Source of the DNA: Gammaproteobacteria bacterium
Lineage (GTDB): Bacteria; Pseudomonadota; Gammaproteobacteria; Steroidobacterales; Steroidobacteraceae
Direction: 5' to 3'
DNA length: 7,657 bases
Assembly (NCBI GenBank): GCA_020846815.1
Contig: JADLDF010000165.1
Location: 1 to 7,657 of the forward strand
The translations under genes and the position numbers were made by a program. Positions 1 through 5,454 of this stretch are shown piece by piece. The notes under the pieces were generated by a model. It had not been told where the DNA came from. It saw nothing but the letters and a program-made list of their open reading frames with translations, and ran no database searches. Numbering within the stretch: the stretch's first letter is position 1; every line of letters begins with the position of its first letter.

Positions 1-1025
1 CACATGGTCGCGCACCAGTTGAAGACCTTCACGCCCGTCGGCACGGCGATCAGCATCGTCGAGAGCATGACGAACAGCTGGCCGGCGAGCGGCATGCCGA
101 CCGTGAACATGTGGTGCGCCCAGACGATGAACGACAGGAACGCGATCGAGGCCGAGGCGTACACCATGGTCTCGTAGCCGAACAGCGGCTTGCGGGAGAA
201 GGTCGGGATGATCTCCGAGACGATGCCGAAGGCCGGCAGGATCAGGATGTAGACCTCGGGATGGCCGAAGAACCAGAAGATGTGCTGGAACATCACCGGG
301 TCGCCGCCACCGGCCGCGCTGAAGAAGCTGGTGCCGAAGAAGTGGTCGGTCAGCAGCATGGTCACGGCGCCGGCGAGCACCGGCATGACGGCGATCAGCA
401 GGTAGGCGGTGATCAGCCAGGTCCAGCAGAAGAGGGGCATGTTCAGCAGGCCCATGCCGGGAGCGCGCATGTTCATGATCGTGACGATCACGTTGATCGC
501 GCCGAGGATCGAGGAGGCGCCCATGAGGTGGATCGCGAAGATCATCAGCGGGAAGCCGTCGCCCATCTGCAGCACCAGCGGCGGATAGAGCGTCCAGCCG
601 CCCGCGGGCGCGCCGCCGGGGACGAAGAACGTCAGCGCGAGCAGACAGAACGCGAACGGCAGGATCCAGAAGCTGAAGTTGTTGAGGCGCGGCAGCGCCA
701 TGTCGGGCGCGCCGACCTGCATCGGGATCATCCAGTTCGCGAGGCCGGTCCACGCCGGCATCACGCCGCCGAAGATCATCAGCAGCGCGTGCACGGTCGT
801 CATCGAGTTGAAGAACTGCGGGTCGACGAACTGCAGGCCGGGCTGGAACAGCTCGGCGCGGATCACCAGCGCCATCGCGCCGCCAGCGAAGAACATGATG
901 AGCGCGAACACCAGGTACATCGTGCCGATGTCCTTGTGGTTGGTCGCGAACAGCCAGCGCTTCAGGCCGTGCGGCTTGTGATCGTGGTGGTCGTGGGCGT
1001 GATCGGCGTGGGTCGTGGTGGCCAT
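1..1025 (-). CDS. coxA: Cytochrome c oxidase subunit I (aa3 type), 3' part missing
   Basis: Subunit I of an A-family haem-copper oxidase, the membrane subunit that reduces O2 at the haem a3/Cu-B centre and pumps protons. The ATG at 1025-1023 begins a frame open to the left edge, giving 341 complete codons of the usual 520 to 550. Visible landmarks are the NHKDIGTMYL motif (residues 29-38), low-spin haem a ligand H79 in TVHALLMIF, D-channel Asp D108 in APDMALPRLNN, GHPEVYI with Cu-B ligand H254, E257 and the cross-linked Tyr Y258, Cu-B ligands H304/H305 in WAHHMFTVG, and K-channel Lys K333. E257 and K333 fit the A1 subfamily. The two haem-ligand His residues of the later helix lie outside the window. 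The first 19 residues are His-rich (H6, H9, H11, H13, H14, H16, H19), a feature I recall from many proteobacterial homologues. The gene follows coxB by 56 bases and is probably co-transcribed with it. A purine-rich GAGAG lies upstream of the ATG. The identity is certain; only the far end is unknown. Confidence 0.97.
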   Translation of the reverse strand, partial: MATTTHADHAHDHHDHKPHGLKRWLFATNHKDIGTMYLVFALIMFFAGGAMALVIRAELFQPGLQFVDPQFFNSMTTVHALLMIFGGVMPAWTGLANWMIPMQVGAPDMALPRLNNFSFWILPFAFCLLALTFFVPGGAPAGGWTLYPPLVLQMGDGFPLMIFAIHLMGASSILGAINVIVTIMNMRAPGMGLLNMPLFCWTWLITAYLLIAVMPVLAGAVTMLLTDHFFGTSFFSAAGGGDPVMFQHIFWFFGHPEVYILILPAFGIVSEIIPTFSRKPLFGYETMVYASASIAFLSFIVWAHHMFTVGMPLAGQLFVMLSTMLIAVPTGVKVFNWCATM

Positions 1026-1081
1026 GGTCGTTCTGCTCTCGATGAATGCGGGGCGGAGGATCGCTGCGGCGCGCGCCGTGC

Positions 1082-2053
1082 TCAGCCGCGTGCCGCGACC
1101 GGTGTCACGGCGGCGCTCGCCACCGGTTTCGCGGCCGGGGCCGGCAGTGCGGCAGTGGCAGCAGCGGACGGCGCTGCCGGCACGGCGGCCTGCGCCTCGG
1201 CAGCCGGCACGGGAGCATCCTCGGCCGGCGGCTGTGCGGCGGCCTTCCGCTGCGCGACCCAGGCCTTGTAGTCCTCCTTGCTCAGGACCTCGACCACCAC
1301 CGGCATGAAGCCGTGGTCGCGCCCGCAGAGTTCCGCGCACTGGCCGCGGTAGGTGCCGGGCTTGTCGGCGTCGACCTTGAACCACAACTCGTTGACGAAG
1401 CCCGGGATCGCGTCCTTCTTCATGCCGAAGTCCGGCACCCACCAGGCGTGGATCACGTCCTGCGCGGTCAGCAGCAGGCGGACCTTGGTGTCGACCGGAA
1501 CGACCAGTGGGTTGTCCACGTTCAGCAGGTATTCCGGCACGGACTGCGGATCGAGCCCGGAGCCGAGCTGGCGGATGTCGTCGTGGCCGCGATCGAGCAC
1601 CGAGAAGAACGAAATGCCCTCGTCGAGGTACTCGTACTGCCAGCGCCACTGGTAGCCGGTGACCTTGATCGTGAGCTCGGTGTTGCGCATGTCCTCGATC
1701 TGGATCAGCGCGCGGGCGGCGGGAACCGCCATCACGACGAGGATCAGCACCGGGATCACGGTCCAGACGATCTCGACGCGCGTGCTGTGCGTGATCGAGG
1801 TGTCGGGCACCGCGCCGGCCGACTTACGGAATTTGACCAGCGCGTAGATCATCACGCCGAATACGGCTATGCCGATCGCCACGCACCACCAGAAGATGGT
1901 CATGTGCAGCGAGTAGATGATCTTCGACAGCTCCGTGACTCCTTCGGGCATGTTGAGGAGATTCCAGGCGGCGTCGGCCCGCGGTGCGCCTGCGAGAGCG
2001 ACCACGGCGAAGGCGAGTGCGGCGGAAAGAGTCTTTCGGGCGGTGCTGATCAT
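1082..2053 (-). CDS. coxB: Cytochrome c oxidase subunit II, Cu-A type
   Basis: Subunit II (323 aa) accepts electrons from cytochrome c at its periplasmic Cu-A centre and passes them to subunit I. Residues 1-29 form a signal peptide (MISTARK start, hydrophobic core, ADAA before W30). Two membrane helices follow at about 47-73 and 95-118, then the aromatic YQWRWQY motif (134-140) and the cupredoxin domain. All six Cu-A ligands are present: H202, then C239, E241, C243, H247 and M250 within GQCAELCGRDHGFMP. After about residue 270 there is an Ala/Pro-rich tail of some 50 residues. No haem c motif (CxxCH) is seen, so this is not a cytochrome-fused caa3 form. The ATG at 2053 is preferred over an in-frame GTG at 2086 because it places the signal peptide at the N-terminus and has AAGG ten bases upstream. 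It lies 59 bases after the DUF2244 gene and 56 bases before coxA. Confidence 0.96.
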   Translation of the reverse strand: MISTARKTLSAALAFAVVALAGAPRADAAWNLLNMPEGVTELSKIIYSLHMTIFWWCVAIGIAVFGVMIYALVKFRKSAGAVPDTSITHSTRVEIVWTVIPVLILVVMAVPAARALIQIEDMRNTELTIKVTGYQWRWQYEYLDEGISFFSVLDRGHDDIRQLGSGLDPQSVPEYLLNVDNPLVVPVDTKVRLLLTAQDVIHAWWVPDFGMKKDAIPGFVNELWFKVDADKPGTYRGQCAELCGRDHGFMPVVVEVLSKEDYKAWVAQRKAAAQPPAEDAPVPAAEAQAAVPAAPSAAATAALPAPAAKPVASAAVTPVAARG

Positions 2054-2112
2054 TGCGTTTGGACCTTGGGGCAAGAACCCGGGCACCCTGTGGCGCGGAC
2101 GGGACGTTGTCG

Positions 2113-2625
2113 TTATCGATTCGTGGGAAGACGTGTCGTGGAATCCGGCAGCGGCGGCGATTCGTCGATGCGCCCGATCAGGCGCCTGAGCCGCTTCGCG
2201 AGACCTGTCCTCTCCTGCTCGTTCAGAAAACTGCCGACCTCGCAGCGCCGGCCCTGGGACTCGATCGTGAGCCGGCTCGGATGCAGGGGCGACTGGCCGG
2301 CGCGGATTCTAACTTGCGCCCAGTGGCGCGGAAACACGACCCGCCCCCGGCGTTCCGGCAGGCAGTCCTCGATCTCCACCGAGTCTTCGGTGACGGTGAT
2401 CGTCTGCCGGTGATGACGTCGCTGCATGCTCACTTTCAGCGCCCAGCCGAGCAGCGCCATCTCGAGGCCGGCAAATGCCAGCACCGGCCAGTAACCCTGG
2501 AGTGCGACGAAGCCCGCCAGCGAGAACGACGTGATGCAGAGGCTGGCGAAGAACACCCAGGCACCACGAATCGTCAGCGAGCAATTCGGAGATATCTCTA
2601 TGCGATCGGCCGTGGTCGTGACCAT
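2113..2625 (-). CDS. DUF2244 family membrane protein
   Basis: A 170-residue protein recognisable as DUF2244, a family of unknown function often found in proteobacteria. It has a short N-terminal segment ending in the typical ISPNCSLT (11-18), two hydrophobic helices (about 22-44 and 46-66, the second containing the family-like WPVLAFAGLEMALLGWAL), and a soluble C-terminal domain. That domain includes the conserved-looking FPRHWAQVRI (98-107), SRLTIESQGRRCEVGSFL and a basic LAKRLRRL helix. The last 15 or so residues are Pro/Ser/Thr-rich and probably disordered. The ATG at 2625 is chosen over an in-frame TTG at 2679, because the longer form would place the upstream palindrome inside the gene and add 18 residues not typical of the family. 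The ribosome binding site is weak (AGG 12 bases upstream). Its place directly ahead of coxB and coxA suggests, by inference only, a role in oxidase assembly or membrane insertion. Confidence 0.85.
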   Translation of the reverse strand: MVTTTADRIEISPNCSLTIRGAWVFFASLCITSFSLAGFVALQGYWPVLAFAGLEMALLGWALKVSMQRRHHRQTITVTEDSVEIEDCLPERRGRVVFPRHWAQVRIRAGQSPLHPSRLTIESQGRRCEVGSFLNEQERTGLAKRLRRLIGRIDESPPLPDSTTRLPTNR

Positions 2626-2650
2626 GAGCGCCGCCAGCCTGTAAAACCCA

Positions 2651-2679
2651 ATTATCTTCTCGGTGTTTTTTTGACGCAA
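2651..2679 (-). promoter_or_regulatory. Candidate promoter for DUF2244-coxB-coxA
   Basis: On the minus strand a GATAAT hexamer (2656-2651, five of six matches to the sigma-70 -10 consensus) lies 17 bases after TTGCGT (2679-2674, only three of six matches to the -35 consensus). The predicted start of transcription is near 2644, leaving a leader of about 19 bases before the DUF2244 ATG. The stretch is A+T-rich in an otherwise G+C-rich window, which supports a regulatory role. The weak -35 element would fit a promoter that depends on an activator, but no transcript evidence is available. Confidence 0.4.
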
Positions 2680-2684
2680 GTCAA
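2671..2684. promoter_or_regulatory. Perfect palindrome TTGAC-n4-GTCAA, FNR/ANR-like site
   Basis: TTGACGCAAGTCAA has perfect five-base inverted arms around a four-base spacer, the geometry of sites bound by FNR/CRP-superfamily regulators. The FNR/ANR consensus is TTGAT-n4-ATCAA, so this site differs by one symmetrical base in each arm. It lies in the only substantial intergenic gap, upstream of the oxidase block, and its centre is near -33 relative to the predicted start of transcription. That position overlaps the -35 element, which would suit repression better than classical activation at -41.5. A seven-base A run (minus strand) follows directly. The match to the family is inferred from sequence shape alone. 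Confidence 0.5.
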
Positions 2685-2685
2685 T

Positions 2686-2716
2686 AACTTAGACTTGAAG
2701 TCGTGCGCCTAAAGTT
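2686..2716. repeat. Inverted repeat spanning the bioD stop codon
   Basis: Arms AACTTAG (2686-2692) and CTAAAGTT (2709-2716) can pair over seven bases with one bulged A. Inside lies a second short palindrome, GACTTGAAGTC (2692-2702). The right arm includes the bioD TAG. The structure is A+T-rich and has no T tract after it in the minus-strand transcript, so it is a poor intrinsic terminator. It could be an operator, an mRNA end-protecting hairpin, or chance. Confidence 0.3.
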
Positions 2717-3491
2717 GTAGCAGGCGCCGCGAGGTGGACGTAAAGGCATCCTGGAGCGCATCCGACGGCCGTTGGCGGGGCGCCGACCAGGGCATCAGGG
2801 CGAGGGGTTCTCCGATGGCGCGGGTCAGCCAGGCGACGTTCTCGGTGGTGCGTGCCATCGCCGGATCGACCTGGTTGCCGATCCAGCCCGCGAAGCGCAA
2901 GCCGTCGGCGCGGATCGCGGCGTGCGCGAGCTGCGCGTGGTTCAGGCAACCGAGTCGCAGCCCGACCACCAGCAGCACCGGCAGGCCCAGCGCCCGTGCG
3001 ACATCGGCCATGGTTTCCTGCTCGCCTATCGGCGCACGCCAGCCGCCGGCACCCTCGACGAGCAGCCAGTCGACGTCCGTCGCGAGGCGCGCGGCCGCGT
3101 CGCGCAGCCTCGCCACTTCGATCTTCACTCCGGCCGTGGCGGCCGCAATGTGCGGCGACACCGGCTCCGGCAGGCAGTAGGGATTCACGTCCGCGTAGGG
3201 CGCCGTCACGCCCGCTGCGGCCATGAGCGCGAGGGCATCTTCGTTGCGCCAACCGGCCGGCGTCGGCTCGGCACCGGCGGCGACCGGCTTCATGACCGCG
3301 ACGCGCCGGCCGTCGCGCGCTGCGGCAGCGACCAGGCCGGCGCCGACGAAGGTCTTGCCGACGCCGGTGTCGGTGCCGGCGACGAATACGCCGCGCACTG
3401 CAAGGGGCGGCGCGTCATCGACCGTCGTCGTGGTGCCTCGTGTGGCAGTGCCTGCCGCGCCCTGCGCAGTACAGCGCGGCCACGGGCTCAT
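2709..3491 (-). CDS. bioD: Dethiobiotin synthetase
   Basis: ATP-dependent cytosolic enzyme that carboxylates 7,8-diaminopelargonic acid and closes the ureido ring to give dethiobiotin, the penultimate step of biotin synthesis. The 260-residue product shows the P-loop GTDTGVGKT (39-47), the KPVAAG segment with K68, the EGAGG motif (146-150) preceding the substrate loop, and GNQVDP with N206 at the adenine-recognition position. It is longer than the E. coli enzyme (about 225 aa), mainly through some 30 Thr/Ala/Pro-rich residues before the P-loop strand. The ATG at 3491 is chosen because it overlaps the bioC stop codon as ATGA and has GGAG eight bases upstream. Starting at a GTG codon further inside (for example the one before DDAPPL) would remove most of the extension. 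It is the last gene of the biotin operon in this window. Confidence 0.95.
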   Translation of the reverse strand: MSPWPRCTAQGAAGTATRGTTTTVDDAPPLAVRGVFVAGTDTGVGKTFVGAGLVAAAARDGRRVAVMKPVAAGAEPTPAGWRNEDALALMAAAGVTAPYADVNPYCLPEPVSPHIAAATAGVKIEVARLRDAAARLATDVDWLLVEGAGGWRAPIGEQETMADVARALGLPVLLVVGLRLGCLNHAQLAHAAIRADGLRFAGWIGNQVDPAMARTTENVAWLTRAIGEPLALMPWSAPRQRPSDALQDAFTSTSRRLLQL

Positions 3492-4435
3492 GGCACGCGC
3501 TCCGATCCCTGTGGCCGCCGGCCGATCCGCGCGACATCGATGGTGACTTCGCGTGGTGCCATGCCGTCCGCGAGGCGCAGTGCCGGCCGAGTGTCGCGGA
3601 AGCTGGTCGCGTAGATCACTTCCCAGGTCGCGGTCACGCGCCCGTCGCTGCGCGCGTGGTGTGCGCGATAAGCGGTCTGCATCGCTTCGAGGCGGCGGCG
3701 TCCGGTGAGCCCGCGCGGGCGCCCGGCGAGCGCGTTGCGCGCGCCGATCTGCTGCAGCTCGCGCATCAGCGCCAGCGGGTCGGCGTAGTCGAGCAGGTGC
3801 CGGTCGACGTCGAGCACCGGCTCGAGGAAGCCGGCGCGCGTCAGCGCGGCACCGAGGTCGTGCATGTCGATGAACGGGTTGACGTGCGCGACGTTGTCGG
3901 CCGCGGCCCAGGCCTCGCGCAGCTCGCGCAGCGTGCCCGGGCCGAAGGTGCTGAAGCTCAGCAGCGCGCCGGGCGCGAGCACGCGGTGCAGCTCGCGCAG
4001 CGCGGCGTCGAGATCGTCGCTCCACTGCAGCATCAGGTTGCTGAACGCGAGCTGCGCACGGCCGTCGGCGAGCGGCAGGCGGTGCACGTCGGCGCAGACG
4101 CGCTCGAAGCGCCGGCCGAAGCGACCGCGGCTGAGCCGTGCGCGCAGCCCGAGACGCTCGCCCGCCTGCACCAGCATGCCGTGGGCGAGATCGAGCGCGA
4201 CCACGGTCGCAGCGGGAAAACGGCGCGCGAGCCCGGCGCTGCTCGCGCCGGTGCCGGCGCCGGCATCGAGCACGACGCGCGGCGTGAGCGCGAAGTGATC
4301 GAGCCGGCCGAGCAGCTCGGCGCGCACCTCGGCCTGCAGCCGCGCCGCCGCGTCGTAGCGCGGGCCGGCGCGGCCGAAGGCGCGCGCCACGGCGCGGCGA
4401 TCGAGCTGGAACTGCCCGTCGGCGTGGTCGCTCAT
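3488..4435 (-). CDS. bioC: Malonyl-ACP O-methyltransferase
   Basis: SAM-dependent methyltransferase that methylates the free carboxyl of malonyl-ACP, so that the fatty-acid machinery can extend it to pimeloyl-ACP methyl ester. The 315-residue product has the N-terminal AFGRAGPRYD motif typical of BioC (19-28), SAM motif I VLDAGAGTG (55-63), an acidic strand end VALDL (79-83), and FSNLMLQWSDD (131-141), matching the BioC post-motif segment. The mixed C-terminal part (DVDRHLLDYADPLALMREL and the GLTGRRRLEAM stretch) is typical of BioC rather than a generic methyltransferase. Length is slightly above the E. coli protein (about 250 aa), mostly in the loops and C-terminus. The ATG at 4435 overlaps the bioH stop codon as ATGA, with GGAG eight bases upstream. 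Its neighbour BioH removes the methyl group that BioC adds. Confidence 0.96.
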   Translation of the reverse strand: MSDHADGQFQLDRRAVARAFGRAGPRYDAAARLQAEVRAELLGRLDHFALTPRVVLDAGAGTGASSAGLARRFPAATVVALDLAHGMLVQAGERLGLRARLSRGRFGRRFERVCADVHRLPLADGRAQLAFSNLMLQWSDDLDAALRELHRVLAPGALLSFSTFGPGTLRELREAWAAADNVAHVNPFIDMHDLGAALTRAGFLEPVLDVDRHLLDYADPLALMRELQQIGARNALAGRPRGLTGRRRLEAMQTAYRAHHARSDGRVTATWEVIYATSFRDTRPALRLADGMAPREVTIDVARIGRRPQGSERVP

Positions 4436-5454
4436 CGGCGAGGCTCCGGCTGCCGGCTTTGCTGCCGCTGCTGTTGCTGCGACGGCAGCGGCAGTGTGTG
4501 GGTGGCGAACGCGCGCAGCAGCGCGCCGAATTCCGCCTCGTGGGTCAGGAAGGGCGCATGGCCGCAGCGCGCGAGCTCGTGGTGCTCTGCATGCGGCAGC
4601 GCCGCGGCGAGCGCGAGCGCCGCGGCGGGCGGTGTGACGCGATCGTACTGCCCGCCGATGACCAGCGCTGGCTGGTGGATCGCGGGTAGCAGGATGCGCA
4701 GGTCTGAACTGCGCAGCACCTCGAGCGAGCGCGCCAGCACCGCGGCCGGGGCCGCGCCGTGCGCCAGCAGCGCGGCCTGCAGCGCAGCGAGCGCCGCGGC
4801 GGCGTCGCGGCTGCCGCGCACCTGCAGCTCGAGGAAGTCGTGCACCGTCCTGCGGTAGTCGCTGCCGAGATGGTTCGCGAAGTGCTCGAGCAGCGCGGGC
4901 GCGATGCCTTGCGGCCAGCCTTCGCCGGCCACGAAACGCGGCGTCGTCGAGACCAGTGCCAGCGCCGCGACGCGCTCGGGCGCGCTGCGCGCGAGCTGCA
5001 GTGCGAGCTGGCCGCCGAGCGACCAGCCGAGCACCAGCGAGCCCGGCGGGATCTGCGGAGTCGCGAGCGCGGCCAGCCGCTCGAGCGTCCAGCCCGCGCG
5101 CGCCAGCGACTCGGGCTCGACGCTGCGGCCGTGGCCGGGCAGGTCGAGCGCGACCACCGTGAAGTCGGATTCGAGCGCGGCGGCGAGCGCGTCGAACACG
5201 CGCAGGTTCAGCGCCCAGCCGTGCAGCAGCACGATGCTGCGTGCACCGCAGCCGCGGCGCTCGATATGCAGTCCTGCCTCGGTCGACAGGCCAGTCGGTG
5301 CACCGGTCGATAGATCAGTCGATGGGCAGGCCGATGGGCCGGTCGATCGGCGAGCCGGCGGGCTGATCGATAGGCCGGTAGATGAGTCGATCGGCGAGCC
5401 GACCGGCGCGCCGGACGATGGCGCGGGATCTTCGCGCCGTGGCGGTGTGCTCAT
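4432..5454 (-). CDS. bioH: Pimeloyl-ACP methyl ester carboxylesterase
   Basis: Alpha/beta-hydrolase that cleaves the methyl ester of pimeloyl-ACP methyl ester and so ends chain elongation. The 340-residue product has the HGWALN oxyanion segment (78-83), nucleophile S145 in GWSLGG, catalytic D271 in GGQYDRVTPP and H299 in CGHAPFLTH. The cap region with SDYRRTVHDFLELQVRG (198-214) matches the ACP-binding part of E. coli BioH. The catalytic core starts near residue 61, and residues 2-60 are a Ser/Thr/Pro/Gly-rich extension absent from the E. coli protein (about 256 aa). The C-terminus ends in a Gln/Arg-rich tail (SQQQQRQQSRQ). The start is either ATG at 5454, overlapping the bioF stop codon as TGATG, or the adjacent in-frame GTG at 5457; GAGG lies 10 and 7 bases upstream of them respectively. 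The extension cannot be explained by a mistaken start unless a start near residue 60 is used, and I see no good one there. Confidence 0.94.
   Translation of the reverse strand: MSTPPRREDPAPSSGAPVGSPIDSSTGLSISPPARRSTGPSACPSTDLSTGAPTGLSTEAGLHIERRGCGARSIVLLHGWALNLRVFDALAAALESDFTVVALDLPGHGRSVEPESLARAGWTLERLAALATPQIPPGSLVLGWSLGGQLALQLARSAPERVAALALVSTTPRFVAGEGWPQGIAPALLEHFANHLGSDYRRTVHDFLELQVRGSRDAAAALAALQAALLAHGAAPAAVLARSLEVLRSSDLRILLPAIHQPALVIGGQYDRVTPPAAALALAAALPHAEHHELARCGHAPFLTHEAEFGALLRAFATHTLPLPSQQQQRQQSRQPEPRR
4462..4494. repeat. GC-rich hairpin in the 3' end of bioH
   Basis: CTGCCGCTGC (4462-4471) and GCAGCGGCAG (4485-4494) form a perfect ten-base inverted repeat with a 13-base loop. It encodes the Gln-rich tail of BioH and lies about 27 bases upstream of the bioC start. 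In the mRNA it could form a stable stem near the coupled bioH/bioC junction. It may equally be a by-product of CAG/CTG-rich codons. No T tract follows, so it is not a terminator. Confidence 0.4.
5281..5401. repeat. Degenerate tandem repeats in the bioH 5' region
   Basis: This stretch is built from variants of GGCCGGTCGAT and CGGCGAGCCG. The clearest copy pair is the exact 16-base direct repeat GTCGATCGGCGAGCCG at 5342-5357 and 5386-5401, 44 bases apart. On the minus strand it encodes Ser/Thr/Gly/Pro-rich units such as STGLS, STGPS and STDLS in the BioH N-terminal extension. The period is irregular, so this is a decayed minisatellite rather than a clean tandem array. Confidence 0.6.

Noticed and set aside
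111..1271. Plus-strand open frame opposite coxA and the coxB 3' end
   Set aside because: It runs antisense to conserved oxidase subunits and across their intergenic gap. Its His/Asp/Arg/Glu-rich product mirrors the codons of the real genes.
2626..2679. Longer DUF2244 form starting at TTG 2679
   Set aside because: It would add 18 residues with no family match and place the palindrome and -10 candidate within or at the start of the gene. The ATG at 2625 fits the family N-terminus.
2664..2684. Intrinsic terminator at the palindrome next to the seven-T run
   Set aside because: On the minus strand the run reads as A after the stem, and on the plus strand the T run comes before the stem, so neither direction has the stem-then-T order. 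The five-base stem is also too weak.
3492..4025. Extension of the bioD frame upstream into bioC
   Set aside because: The upstream part is Arg/Ala-rich and overlaps bioC in another frame. The ATGA junction at 3491 with GGAG upstream is the natural start.
3440..4858. Long plus-strand open frame opposite bioC and bioH
   Set aside because: The protein is Arg/Ala/His/Gln-rich without any family motif and lies antisense to clearly functional bioC and bioH. Long antisense frames are expected in G+C-rich coding DNA.
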